From the NCBI RefSeq assembly GCF_002218065.1, contig NZ_BDUB01000001.1:4621118-4685117 (forward strand): DNA of 64,000 nucleotides, given 5' to 3'. A program made the position numbers and the translations under genes. This document shows, in pieces, positions 20,021 through 28,358 of this stretch. Position 1 is the first letter of the stretch, and the number at the start of each line of letters is the position of its first letter. Source of the stretch: Nodularia sp. NIES-3585. Lineage in GTDB: Bacteria > Cyanobacteriota > Cyanobacteriia > Cyanobacteriales > Nostocaceae. The notes beneath the pieces were generated by a model. That model ran no database searches. It was not told the DNA's origin and worked only from the letters and a program-made list of their open reading frames with translations.

Positions 20021-21088
20021 TTAGAAAAACATAACTTCACCCAACTCAACAAACATTTCCTCAAACAGATCATCAACAGCATCTTGGGTCATGTGGCGCA
20101 GATTTACCGGGCCACAGAGGAATTCTTTGATCGTAATTTTCTGCTCTCGAAAATCTCTGACAAAATCGCGGATAGCAGCAATTGTTTGAATCTCAGCTTC
20201 CACTTGTTCCGCCATACTGCCAATAGGGTCTATTCCTTCTCGCGTCGCTTTTCGACAATCAGATACCATCGCGCCTTCTGGGGTATTTTTAAATGAGCGA
20301 AGTTCCTGCTTTAATGCCTCATATTGATTTGTCAGGATTTCATTTTGCTGTTCTATTCTCGTACATTGACGAGTTAAATCATCTTCACTGTTACTATCAA
20401 TAGATTTCCCTACTTGATGTTGCTGTTCAATTTCTAATAGTCGAGCCAAGTCACCTTCTTGGTAAGCTTTGTTAATTTCCTTCATGATTTCGGTGTGACG
20501 CATTTGAGTTTCGCCATCTTTTACCTTGTCTGGGTGAAATATTTCGGCTAAACTTAAAAATGTCTGACGAATTTTTCTGGCAGCATCAGATTTATTTGCA
20601 GAAGAAAAGTCTAAATCCGGTGGCGCTTCTTGATATTGATGGTGTTCTTCTGTACGTCTACCTGAAAAATCATCATCTTGCTCGTTAGTTTCAAATAGTT
20701 CCTCTAATTCTGTGTCTTCATCTTCTGGATGATTTTTGGGTTTGGGAGTGATAATTCTGGCTATCTGGAGTTGATAGTAAATTCCTTCAATATCTTTTCT
20801 GGTTTGCTTACCCAATTTTCGCCCAGTCAGGATTTCATCAAACAGCGTATGAATTTCTCGGTCGATATCTACCAGTTTTTGAAATTTGGGATGACATCGA
20901 TTAAATATATCTGTGGCTACAGAACGCATCTGTTCGACAAAATTCTTGAGTTCAGTCCGTTTTCTCTTAATTTGTTTCAATAGCCACTGGTGTTCTTTAT
21001 CTAATGTCTGTAGACGGATATGGATAGATGAAAGCGCCAGTGATGCTGTGGTTGGGGACTGGGATGAAGATGTTGATTTTCGCGGCAT
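20021..21088 (-). CDS. J-domain-containing protein
   Basis: 355-residue soluble protein. A degenerate J domain around 165-215 carries the HPD motif (185-187, in SLAEIFHPDKVKDGE) needed to stimulate Hsp70/DnaK ATPase. It is flanked by charged coiled-coil regions (about 25-80 and 225-270) and an acidic linker (120-140, EDEDTELEELFETNEQDDD). There is no Gly/Phe region or zinc-finger domain, so it is a DnaJ type III co-chaperone that probably targets DnaK to a specific client. It is monocistronic, divergent from the Rieske gene. The client is unknown. Confidence 0.8.
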   Translation of the reverse strand: MPRKSTSSSQSPTTASLALSSIHIRLQTLDKEHQWLLKQIKRKRTELKNFVEQMRSVATDIFNRCHPKFQKLVDIDREIHTLFDEILTGRKLGKQTRKDIEGIYYQLQIARIITPKPKNHPEDEDTELEELFETNEQDDDFSGRRTEEHHQYQEAPPDLDFSSANKSDAARKIRQTFLSLAEIFHPDKVKDGETQMRHTEIMKEINKAYQEGDLARLLEIEQQHQVGKSIDSNSEDDLTRQCTRIEQQNEILTNQYEALKQELRSFKNTPEGAMVSDCRKATREGIDPIGSMAEQVEAEIQTIAAIRDFVRDFREQKITIKEFLCGPVNLRHMTQDAVDDLFEEMFVELGEVMFF

Positions 21089-21227
21089 AAAACAGGCCAG
21101 TCTGAATAAGTTGACATCTTATACAGATCCTACCGCCAAAACATTAAGTTTAATCAGTTAATCTAGGCGATCGCATGGGTCACAATTGCGGGAAACTGAA
21201 AGCAGATCATTAAAAGAGGAGAACCTC

Positions 21228-21587
21228 ATGGGCTGGACTAAAGTTCTTGCAGCCGATGCACTTGCGCCAGAAGGCAGACAAGTGGTAAAAGTTGGCACAC
21301 GGAAAATTCTACTGGTGAACCACGACAGTCAGCTTTATGCTGTCGATAATACCTGCCCTCATTTAAAAATGCCGCTGAAAAATGGCAAAATTACCGAAAG
21401 TGGGGCAATTGTTTGTCCCATACATCGTAGTGCTTTTGACTTAAGTACTGGTGAGGTACAGGTTTGGTGTCCTTGGCCGCCTGTTGTAGGTAAAGTCCTT
21501 TCCAAGATTTCACCTGAGAAGACGCTACCAGTCTTCCCTGTGCGTGTGGAAGAAGGTAGTATTTGGATTGACCTACAAGAGGAATAG
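21228..21587 (+). CDS. Rieske [2Fe-2S] ferredoxin-like protein
   Basis: 119-residue soluble protein with one Rieske domain. The cluster ligands are C43 and H45 (CPHLKMPL) and C63 and H66 (CPIHRSAFDL). The small size and lack of an oxygenase partner suggest an electron-transfer ferredoxin. The ATG at 21228 is chosen because AGAGGAG lies 8 bp upstream. An in-frame start 42 bp earlier would add an unrelated N-terminus. It is followed by a MITE-like element, so it is probably a single-gene unit. The partner is unknown. Confidence 0.9.
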   Translation: MGWTKVLAADALAPEGRQVVKVGTRKILLVNHDSQLYAVDNTCPHLKMPLKNGKITESGAIVCPIHRSAFDLSTGEVQVWCPWPPVVGKVLSKISPEKTLPVFPVRVEEGSIWIDLQEE

Positions 21588-21612
21588 TAGTCGCGTAAGC
21601 CATCGCTTTTGC

Positions 21613-21763
21613 TAGGGGAACACCAAAAAATTAATTACCCAAAAATTGTAGTCGGGGAAACCGAGGGCGTAACCCACGATAAATTTAAGGGATAGTGGTG
21701 GGTTACGGACTATCGTCCTCACCCACCCTACAAATTGGGGATTTTATTCCTTGGGAGTCCCTA
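21613..21763. mobile_element. MITE-like element, copy 1
   Basis: 151 bp bounded by TAGGGGAACACCAAAAAATT and TTGGGAGTCCCTA, imperfect terminal inverted repeats of about 29 bp with TA at both edges. The middle holds nested palindromes built from GGTGGGTTACGGACTATCGT and AACCCACCCTAC. It has no coding capacity. Relatives lie at 23312-23463 (about full length) and 7926-7992 (deleted). Confidence 0.85.
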
Positions 21764-21873
21764 GTCTAACCCAAACTGAGAGCGATCGCGTACAGCGCTG
21801 CTGCAAGCAGATCGCTTACCACCAATAATCTACTAGACTGAAGATGGCAAAGTTATCAGTGGAAAATTAAATT

Positions 21874-22479
21874 ATGCTCGAAAATAGAGATTACACACTA
21901 ATTATCGACAAAAGCGGTAGCATGGCTACCCCAGATCAAAAAGGTGGTAGAACTAGATGGGTATCAGCGCAAGAGTCTACCTTAGCCTTAGCGAGTAAAT
22001 GCGATCAATTTGATCCAGATGGCATCACTGTATATTTATTTTCCGGCAGATTCAAGCGTTATGATAATGTTACCGCCGCGAAGGTAACACAAATCTTCCA
22101 AGAAAATGACCCCTCTGGTTCTACAGACTTAGCAGGTGTGTTGAAACACGCCACGGATGATTACTTTCAACGTAAGAATGCGGGTCAAACTAAGCCCAAT
22201 GGTGAAATCATCTTGGTAGTTACTGACGGCGAACCGGATGATCGTAAAGCGGTAATGAAGGTAATTATTGAAGCTTCTCGCCAGATGGATAACAATGAAG
22301 AACTAGGTATTTCCTTCATACAAGTTGGTACAGATGCACAAGCTACCCGTTTTTTGAAAGTCTTAGATGATGACCTCCAAGGCGCTGGAGCGAAATTTGA
22401 TATCTGCGACACCATTACAATGGATGATATGGAAGATTTAAGTCTATCGGAAGTGCTACTAAATGCCATTATGGACTAG
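21874..22479 (+). CDS. VWA-domain protein
   Basis: 201-residue stand-alone von Willebrand A domain. The metal-ion-dependent adhesion site is complete: DKSGS at 12-16, T84 (in SGSTDL) and D118 (VVTDGEPDD). No signal peptide is seen, so it probably acts in the cytoplasm as a binding module. A small helical protein follows 76 bp downstream on the same strand, a likely partner. Such isolated VWA proteins often assist AAA ATPases or metal-related complexes, but no ATPase is next to it here, so the role is unknown. Confidence 0.88.
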   Translation: MLENRDYTLIIDKSGSMATPDQKGGRTRWVSAQESTLALASKCDQFDPDGITVYLFSGRFKRYDNVTAAKVTQIFQENDPSGSTDLAGVLKHATDDYFQRKNAGQTKPNGEIILVVTDGEPDDRKAVMKVIIEASRQMDNNEELGISFIQVGTDAQATRFLKVLDDDLQGAGAKFDICDTITMDDMEDLSLSEVLLNAIMD

Positions 22480-22555
22480 CAACATCTGCGCGGAAGTCAA
22501 AAGAAATTTTTCAAAAAATATGCCTATTTACGCCGTGACTTACTAGCTTAAAAGC

Positions 22556-22954
22556 ATGGATTCTCTTGATAAGCTGCTTGATCAACTTAAGGCTGAATAT
22601 GAAGCCAAACCCGCAGCACCACAGAAAAATGCAGACAAATCATTTACCCCACAAGCACCAAAATCTTTATCTTTAGTCGATAACCTTTTGGCAGAAGTTA
22701 GGGCTGATTTTGCTGCACAAGATGAAGTTGTGGAGTTAAAAAAACAGCAAGAACTAGAACAAGAAAAAATTCGACAAGCCCAACTCAAAACCCAAAAACT
22801 AGAAGCTTTGAAAGTTGAAGCAGAAGCATGGCTAAAAAAGTTAGATCGGTTTTCCTCAGAAGGTCTTTGGTTTGAAAAGTTTGCTGAAACTTATCCCTCA
22901 AAATTAGAGGCGGCGATTGAATATTTACAAAGTAACGGATCAAATCAAACTTAA
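22556..22954 (+). CDS. Coiled-coil protein, probable partner of the VWA protein
   Basis: 132-residue protein that I do not recognise by name. Short helices at each end (MDSLDKLLDQLKAEYEAK; GLWFEKFAETYPSKLEAAIEYL) flank a Pro/Ala linker (18-35) and a charged Gln/Glu/Lys-rich coiled coil (about 58-95). The two related motifs, LDKLLDQLKAEYEA and VDNLLAEVRADFAA, look like a short duplicated peptide. It sits 76 bp after the VWA gene and may belong to the same transcript. It ends 4 bp before the convergent HxlR gene. Confidence 0.65.
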   Translation: MDSLDKLLDQLKAEYEAKPAAPQKNADKSFTPQAPKSLSLVDNLLAEVRADFAAQDEVVELKKQQELEQEKIRQAQLKTQKLEALKVEAEAWLKKLDRFSSEGLWFEKFAETYPSKLEAAIEYLQSNGSNQT

Positions 22955-22958
22955 TTTG

Positions 22959-23297
22959 CTAGTCGTTGATTTCCAAAAAGTGTTCAACAGCCCATTTATG
23001 CATTGCGTAAAGAATTGGGATCAGACTTTCCCCCAAATTTGTCAATGAGTATTCTACCTTTGGGGGGATTTGTGCATACACTTCACGATGTATAATTCCA
23101 TCTACTTCCATTTCTCTAAGTTGCTGAGTCAGCATTTTTTGGGTAATTCCCGGTAAGGCTCGCTGTAATTCCCCAAAGCGTTTGGTTTCTGAAATTAATT
23201 CTCTAATAATTAAAACTTTCCAGCGTCCGCCAATTACCTTTAATGTGGTTTCAACTTCGCAAGTGAGCCTACTGTCTGTTTTTGCTTCAGCTTTCAT
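22959..23297 (-). CDS. HxlR-family transcriptional regulator
   Basis: 112-residue winged-helix DNA-binding protein. The core CEVETTLKVIGGRWKVLIIREL and the recognition region GELQRALPGITQKMLTQQLREMEVDGII are diagnostic of HxlR. Family members sense thiol-reactive or electrophilic stress through a conserved N-terminal Cys, here C13, and repress a neighbouring gene. No divergent target gene is adjacent, because a MITE-like element starts only 15 bp upstream of the start codon and is followed by other repeats. The insertion may have separated the regulator from its promoter or target. Confidence 0.92.
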   Translation of the reverse strand: MKAEAKTDSRLTCEVETTLKVIGGRWKVLIIRELISETKRFGELQRALPGITQKMLTQQLREMEVDGIIHREVYAQIPPKVEYSLTNLGESLIPILYAMHKWAVEHFLEIND

Positions 23298-23311
23298 AAG
23301 TTAATTTTGAG

Positions 23312-23463
23312 TAAGGGAACACCAAAAAATTAATTACCCAAAAATTGTAGTCAGGGAAAGCGAGCGCTTAACCCACCATACATTTAAGGGATAATGGTGG
23401 GTTACGGACTATCGTCCTAACCCACCCTACAAATTGGGTATTTTATTCCTTGGAAGTTCCTAA
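23312..23463. mobile_element. MITE-like element, copy 2
   Basis: About 152 bp, nearly identical to the copy at 21613 (AAGGGAACACCAAAAAATTA at the left end, CCTTGGAAGTTCCTAA at the right). It sits directly in front of the HxlR start codon, so it must contain or displace that gene's promoter. Confidence 0.85.
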
Positions 23464-23577
23464 GTACCGTACTTTTAAGTGCCTACTTTTTATATTAACT
23501 ATACTTGATTTAATGTCTATTTAGTAAGTTTTTAGCAAATTAATCTTTAGGCTGTTTCCTACCCATACGTATGGAGG

Positions 23578-23707
23578 TTACAGCAGTTTTCATGTATTTA
23601 GACCACACTCTTGATTCCTCTGGTGCGCCTGGAGCGCCTGGTGCGTGTTAACGTAGCGGGGCGTAGCCCGACAAAAATGTGGTTCATTTACCCGAAAATC
23701 GCTGTAA
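23578..23707. mobile_element. Small inverted-repeat element next to a gene remnant
   Basis: 130 bp bounded by TTACAGCAGTTTTC and GAAAATCGCTGTAA, imperfect terminal inverted repeats that both continue to CCACA/TGTGG. The inside is GC-rich (GGTGCGCCTGGAGCGCCTGG, GGGGCGTAGCCC). It has no coding capacity and abuts a short reading-frame remnant on its right. Confidence 0.6.
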
Positions 23708-23803
23708 TGTTAAATTAGAACGAAGGGATTTGGCGGCATATTTAGCAATTGCAAATTTGCAAAAAGTAGCAGGAAGTCATCTACTAAGTTTTCAAATTTA
23801 GAG
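23708..23803 (+). pseudogene. Remnant of the 3' end of an unidentified gene
   Basis: Directly after the inverted-repeat element an open frame reads KLERRDLAAYLAIANLQKVA, then GSHLLSFQI and a stop. It looks like the last 30 or so residues of a helical protein whose 5' part has been lost at the element junction. I cannot name the family, and chance is possible at this length. Confidence 0.3.
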
Positions 23804-23901
23804 TAAAAGTAAGTGAATAATAGATACTTTCTCTAGAAACTGTCTAGAGGTTTTACCAATTGTTCAGATAAGTTTGTTGCCAAAATTTTGCTCTCAACTA
23901 A

Positions 23902-24405
23902 CTAAATTTGCAATGCTTTAAACCACTTACTCACAACTGTGTTAATGGTTTGTTTAATTTGATGTTTGCGATACCACTTTTGAAAAGCCATTTCGTACTC
24001 TTCACCTTTAGTTTGAAAGGTATTCCAAATATCCAGCCCGAATGTCAAGCCGCAAAATAGTAAAAAGTACAATGACCAAGTAAGACCGCCACCACCGACA
24101 AAATCCACCATCATCAAAAAACTGTTAATAATGGCATAATTACCAACACGCTTCTTAAATCTGCCGATGCGGTAGGAATTAAAAGCTTGTCTTTGTTGCA
24201 TTTCGCTATGTTGCGATCGCCAGTCGATTTCTGCTAAATTTAGAGAATCGGGTGATATATCTAACTCTTTAGCAATTTCGAGCAATTGCTCATAAGTAAA
24301 CTCCTTATCTTGATCATCAGCTTGACGAGCGATCGCTAACTGGAGAATTCGCTGTACATCCTCTTGGCTATAAGAACGAAGGCTCTTTGGTTCAAATGCC
24401 GTCAT
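23902..24405 (-). CDS. 2TM-domain membrane protein
   Basis: 167-residue protein. The first 60 residues are soluble and helical (SYSQEDVQRILQLAIARQAD, YEQLLEIAKELDISPDSL), resembling a small helix-turn-helix-like module of cyanobacterial 2TM proteins. Two membrane spans follow near 88-104 and 108-128, then a basic tail (FQKWYRKHQIKQTINTVVSKWF). The FKKRVGNYAIINSFLMMVDF block is typical of the 2TM family. Its function is not established; a membrane-bound sensor or adaptor is plausible. It is monocistronic and 140 bp upstream of the creatininase-family gene's end. Confidence 0.75.
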   Translation of the reverse strand: MTAFEPKSLRSYSQEDVQRILQLAIARQADDQDKEFTYEQLLEIAKELDISPDSLNLAEIDWRSQHSEMQQRQAFNSYRIGRFKKRVGNYAIINSFLMMVDFVGGGGLTWSLYFLLFCGLTFGLDIWNTFQTKGEEYEMAFQKWYRKHQIKQTINTVVSKWFKALQI

Positions 24406-24545
24406 ATCTATTATCTCTTAGTGTGACCTTTACTAACAATTCGTCACTCGGTAGCTATTATCCAGCTACACCACCATCAAAATTATTTTTACTATATCTA
24501 CATTAACAAATCTCAATAGGCTATAGGCAGATATTTGGGAAAATA

Positions 24546-25349
24546 TTACCGGGGTTGGGATAGTTGAAAAGCGTAAATATCTTGAATGGCTTGCACCCAA
24601 CCATTAGAGACAGATTCCAGGATGCGATCGCCTTTTTCTTTGGTTGCGGTGGTCGCGTCGCCAATTACACCACTTTTACTCACATCTCGCGTCGCCCAAG
24701 ACACAGGTAACTTACCTTCCAAACTCAGTAAAGTACTTTGGGTTGGTTCTGGTGGATACTCAGCCACAGCTAAATCCATTTTTACCTGTTCTGGCAAAAT
24801 CGCCAACATAATGCTAGTTTCGGCATCTCCGGCGTGCATTCCTTGGGTTGCTTCCTTGGGTGTCAATAATTCTTTGGTGATATGAGGCACACGCCAAGTA
24901 AACAAGGGAAACACCAAAAAATCATCATACTTAATATGCAAATCCCGCGCGACCATTTGCATAACTTGGGGTTGTCCACCGTGGGAATTCATCAACACCA
25001 ATTTTCTAAACCCAGCCCGATAAATGCTTTCACCCATTTCCATAATAATTGCTGTCAGGGTTTGGGTACTTAAAGTAATGGTTCCAGGAAAATGCCAATG
25101 CTCATTTGATTTACCATAATAGAGAGTGGGTAAAGCATAGGCGGGAATACTAGAATCCAGCTTTTTCAGGGCTGCTCCCAGAACTCCTACACCAATGGCA
25201 GCATCAACAATCAGTGGTAAATGAGGGCCATGTTGTTCAATCGCCCCGACTGGTTGAATGATTACTACATTTTCCTTATCCGGCATAGCCTGGATATCAG
25301 TCCAAGTCAAGTAGGGAAAAAACCGTTCTGGGGGAATAAAGCTGTGCAT
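24546..25349 (-). CDS. Creatininase (creatinine amidohydrolase) family protein
   Basis: 267-residue metal-dependent amidohydrolase-fold protein. Metal-binding motifs are GAIEQHGPHLPLIVDA (35-50, with E38 and H40), NSHGGQPQ (about 120-127) and GMHAGDAETSIML (about 170-182, E in the last). Members hydrolyse creatinine, formamidopyrimidines or mycofactocin-type peptides. In cyanobacteria the substrate is unknown, and there is no supporting pathway next to it. It is divergent from the polyphosphate glucokinase gene. The family is certain; the reaction is not. Confidence 0.88.
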   Translation of the reverse strand: MHSFIPPERFFPYLTWTDIQAMPDKENVVIIQPVGAIEQHGPHLPLIVDAAIGVGVLGAALKKLDSSIPAYALPTLYYGKSNEHWHFPGTITLSTQTLTAIIMEMGESIYRAGFRKLVLMNSHGGQPQVMQMVARDLHIKYDDFLVFPLFTWRVPHITKELLTPKEATQGMHAGDAETSIMLAILPEQVKMDLAVAEYPPEPTQSTLLSLEGKLPVSWATRDVSKSGVIGDATTATKEKGDRILESVSNGWVQAIQDIYAFQLSQPR

Positions 25350-25450
25350 ATTACTACTATCGCGTCATTTTTATGTTAACGAGATTTGAGGGAATCAAGT
25401 ATTGTGTCCCAAGTCTCTAGTACACCAAGCAGTAGGAAGGACAAAACTTA

Positions 25451-26158
25451 ATGGTTGAAGATTATAGTTCTATTCGTACCCTATCAGTTGATATTGGCGG
25501 TAGTGGTGTTAAAGCGCTGGTTTTAGATATTACAGGAAATGCCGTAACCAAAAGGATGCGTTTAGAGACACCCCAACCGGCTAAACCAGAGATGATCATT
25601 GATGCGATCGCAGTGTTAGCCGCAGATCAAGGTGAATTTCATCGCGTTTCTGTGGGTTTTCCCGGTGTAGTGCGTCAGGGAGTCACAGAAACCGCAGTCA
25701 ACTTATATCGAGATTGGATTGGATTTGACTTAGAAACAGCATTATCACAACGTCTGAGCAAGCCTGTACGAGTGATTAATGATGCCGATATGCAAGGTTT
25801 CGGGGCAGTATCAGGTAAAGGTTTGGAATTGGTAATTACCTTGGGTACAGGGTTTGGTTCGGCTTTATTTATCGATGGCAAACTTGTACCAAATATGGAA
25901 ATGGGACATCATCAGTTTCGCAAGGGTAAAACCTATGAAGAACAACTGGGACGCGCGGAGTTAGAAAAAATTGGGGATAAAAGATGGAACAGGCGTTTAG
26001 AGAAAGCGATCGCATCTTTACAAAGTCTGTTCAATTATGATTACCTTTACATTGGCGGCGGTGAAGCTGTCCGGGTAAATATCCAACTACCCTTAAATGT
26101 CAAACTCATCCCGAATATCACTGGTTTGTTAGGTGGAATTGCATTGTGGAAAGATTAG
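25451..26158 (+). CDS. ppgK: Polyphosphate glucokinase-like ROK kinase
   Basis: 235-residue sugar kinase that phosphorylates glucose to glucose-6-phosphate, in this subfamily commonly from polyphosphate rather than ATP. The phosphate loop DIGGSGVKALVLD (14-26), the catalytic VINDADMQGFG (general-base Asp), the LGTGFGSALFIDG glycine loop and MGHHQFRKGKTYEEQLGR all agree with the polyphosphate-type ROK group. The zinc-binding CxC motif of typical ROK repressors is absent. AAGGA lies 10-15 bp before the ATG. It is followed by a heptamer array, not by a co-transcribed gene. Confidence 0.88.
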   Translation: MVEDYSSIRTLSVDIGGSGVKALVLDITGNAVTKRMRLETPQPAKPEMIIDAIAVLAADQGEFHRVSVGFPGVVRQGVTETAVNLYRDWIGFDLETALSQRLSKPVRVINDADMQGFGAVSGKGLELVITLGTGFGSALFIDGKLVPNMEMGHHQFRKGKTYEEQLGRAELEKIGDKRWNRRLEKAIASLQSLFNYDYLYIGGGEAVRVNIQLPLNVKLIPNITGLLGGIALWKD

Positions 26159-26161
26159 CTA

Positions 26162-26205
<44 letters not shown>

Positions 26206-26333
26206 GTTTTTTACTTAGCACTGAGCATTACTGAAATCTACCTGCTGCGTAAGTCCCACGAAAGATGTCCAAATTAACTATCCAACTTATGTATTTCGAT
26301 ATAATGAATGTATTAATTGGGCTAAGTTGATAT

Positions 26334-26957
26334 ATGGCGATCGCAACCAACCGACCAATTCAACAGAAAGCACTCAGCTTTGAGGAGTTTCTCGTCAGTT
26401 ATCGTGACGATAACCGTTATGAACTTATTGATGGAGATATATTTGACTTGGAACCAACAGGCTTGCATGAAGAAGTTGCAGCCTTCATTACCACAAAGGT
26501 ATGCGTCCAGATCGACCAAATGCGATTGCCTTGGTTTGTGCTTCAGCGAGGACTTATTCGCCCCGCTAACATTGGAATGACTGCATTTCGACCTGATGTG
26601 GCAGTTATCGATCGCCATGAGCTTACTAAAGAACCAATTTGGAGTGAGCAGTCAATTCTAACATTAGGCAGTTCAATTAAATTTGTAGCGGAAGTTGTGA
26701 GTAGCAACTGGCAAAATGATTATGCCCGTAAAGTTGAAGACTACGCGACTCTAGGCATTCCCGAATATTGGATTGCCGACTACGCTGGATTGGGAGGTGT
26801 TCGACATATTGGGAAGTCCAAACAACCAACTCTCTCTATCTGCACACTAGCAAATGGAGAATATGAAATTCAGCAATTACGAGGTAATCAGATAGTTGTT
26901 TCGACTACTTTCCCTAACCTAAAATTGACAGCCGCAGAAATTTTAAAGACTTTTTAA
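26334..26957 (+). CDS. Uma2 (DUF820) family protein, restriction-endonuclease fold
   Basis: 207-residue member of a family expanded to dozens of copies in filamentous cyanobacteria. It has the family layout: SFEEFLVSYRDDNRYELIDGDI (16-37), the PD-(D/E)XK-like core with RPDVAVID (about 82-89) and VAEVVSSN (about 112-119), then DYARKVEDYATLGIPEYWIAD. The fold predicts a nuclease, but activity is not shown for the family and it is often thought to be linked to mobile DNA. A TATAAT at 26300-26305 is a good -10 element, with a poor -35. The unit is monocistronic. Confidence 0.88.
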   Translation: MAIATNRPIQQKALSFEEFLVSYRDDNRYELIDGDIFDLEPTGLHEEVAAFITTKVCVQIDQMRLPWFVLQRGLIRPANIGMTAFRPDVAVIDRHELTKEPIWSEQSILTLGSSIKFVAEVVSSNWQNDYARKVEDYATLGIPEYWIADYAGLGGVRHIGKSKQPTLSICTLANGEYEIQQLRGNQIVVSTTFPNLKLTAAEILKTF

Positions 26958-27107
26958 ATAGCGATCGCTAGTTGCAGGATAATACATAGTTCAGCTTAAT
27001 CAGCTAACTTTATAAATACATCATTGATTCTAAATCCTGAAATTTTCATCATCTAACTTCAATAAAGATGAGGCGAACTCTACTCTGAACTTTGGATCGC
27101 CTACATT

Positions 27108-28112
27108 TTAAACTTTAAAATAGAGAGGAATCAGGAGATCGCAATAAGTACCAAAGTACCAATTTTGGAAATAAGAAACAAAAGGATTATCGACACTGAA
27201 ACAAGTACAACTATCTCCCTCTAATACTCGATGAGCTTCATGTACCATGTATTGATACCACTCAGATTCCATAATTATATCATGTTCGTAGCATAAATCT
27301 TCTTTTTCTTGATTTTCATATATTTCAGACAGCTTTTCATTATATATTTCATCAATTATTTCATGCTTTTCCTGAGATTTTTCTTTTATAGAATTATGTT
27401 CTTCATCATCATCTGGATCAACATATCCATGCTGATAATTAGCCCATTCCTCTACTGTTATATGAGCAGTATTAATTTCTTCTTTTAAAGAATCTTTTTC
27501 CATTTCATAGAATTTACATATCGAATAATAATCTGAATTAATCTTATCTATAGTTTCTTTTAAAAATTCATCTTCATCTTCTTGATCAATACAATTATGA
27601 GCATCTTCAACGTTTCTTATTGTTTTTCCTAAGACAATTACTTTAATTTCCTTTGCTCCTGCTTCAAGTAATAGTTTTTGACAAGCTTGAATAGAAGTTC
27701 CTGTGGTTAATACATCATCCATCAATATCACTTTTTTATTTTTGATCACTGATGAATTAGCTACTTTAATAGTTTTTAAATGCTTTTCTATAGTTCGATC
27801 ACCATTTGAATCTTCAAACCGTTCAAGACAAAAAACTGCATCAGTAAATTTAGAGTATGACTTGACCAATTGTTTAGCTAACTCACGAATGCCTGAAGAC
27901 TGATTAATGGATTTACCAGACGGAACAGTAGCAATTGAAATATCTTCATCACTCAAAAAATTTCTAATTTCTTTAAGAAAAAAATTAATTGAATCCTCTT
28001 TTTGATCTTTCAATTCTAAGATGGTATTACTATATTCATTAAAATACCCACTATCTTTAGGACAATAGAAACCTAAATAAAATAAATTCGGTAAACTATC
28101 AAAAAATCTCAT
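27108..28112 (-). CDS. Phosphoribosyltransferase-fold protein with acidic C-terminal extension
   Basis: 334-residue protein. Residues about 1-175 form a ComF-like type I phosphoribosyltransferase core. KKVILMDDVLTTGTSIQACQ (about 126-145) is a complete PRPP-binding loop and VPSGKS (about 63-68) is the usual pyrophosphate-side loop. Residues about 180-334 are an unusual, highly acidic extension rich in Asp, Glu, Lys and Tyr, ending in an aromatic stretch (YFQNWYFGTYCDLLIPLYFK). I do not recognise this extension. The gene is strikingly AT-rich compared with purH next to it, which suggests transfer. It is read alone. The reaction and role are unknown. Confidence 0.7.
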   Translation of the reverse strand: MRFFDSLPNLFYLGFYCPKDSGYFNEYSNTILELKDQKEDSINFFLKEIRNFLSDEDISIATVPSGKSINQSSGIRELAKQLVKSYSKFTDAVFCLERFEDSNGDRTIEKHLKTIKVANSSVIKNKKVILMDDVLTTGTSIQACQKLLLEAGAKEIKVIVLGKTIRNVEDAHNCIDQEDEDEFLKETIDKINSDYYSICKFYEMEKDSLKEEINTAHITVEEWANYQHGYVDPDDDEEHNSIKEKSQEKHEIIDEIYNEKLSEIYENQEKEDLCYEHDIIMESEWYQYMVHEAHRVLEGDSCTCFSVDNPFVSYFQNWYFGTYCDLLIPLYFKV

Positions 28113-28358
28113 ATTTGGTTACAATCACGTCGATTAATCAATAATAACTTATTAACCCTATCCGCTAATTGGTGACACTGCGCGAGTATATACCTTTGCG
28201 ACTTTGCGCCTTTGCGTGAGCCTAATTCATATTTGATATCAGCACCGCCTTTTTTGTTTGTCACTCCCTTTGTTATGTAATCTGGTCTTGAAGTAAATCA
28301 AGGCTTATGTAAAACTGATGATCTTTCGCTTCACAGCCTACATCAGAGGAACTAAAAC

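Noticed and set aside
24586-24885. 99-residue frame opposite the creatininase-family gene
   Set aside because: The opposite frame has complete metal-binding motifs; this one has no domain and no binding site.
27108-28112. Complete anti-phage defence system around the phosphoribosyltransferase and Uma2 genes
   Set aside because: No helicase, nuclease operon, TIR, CBASS, retron or restriction partner lies beside them, and neighbouring purH is housekeeping. Only the single-gene oddity is supported.
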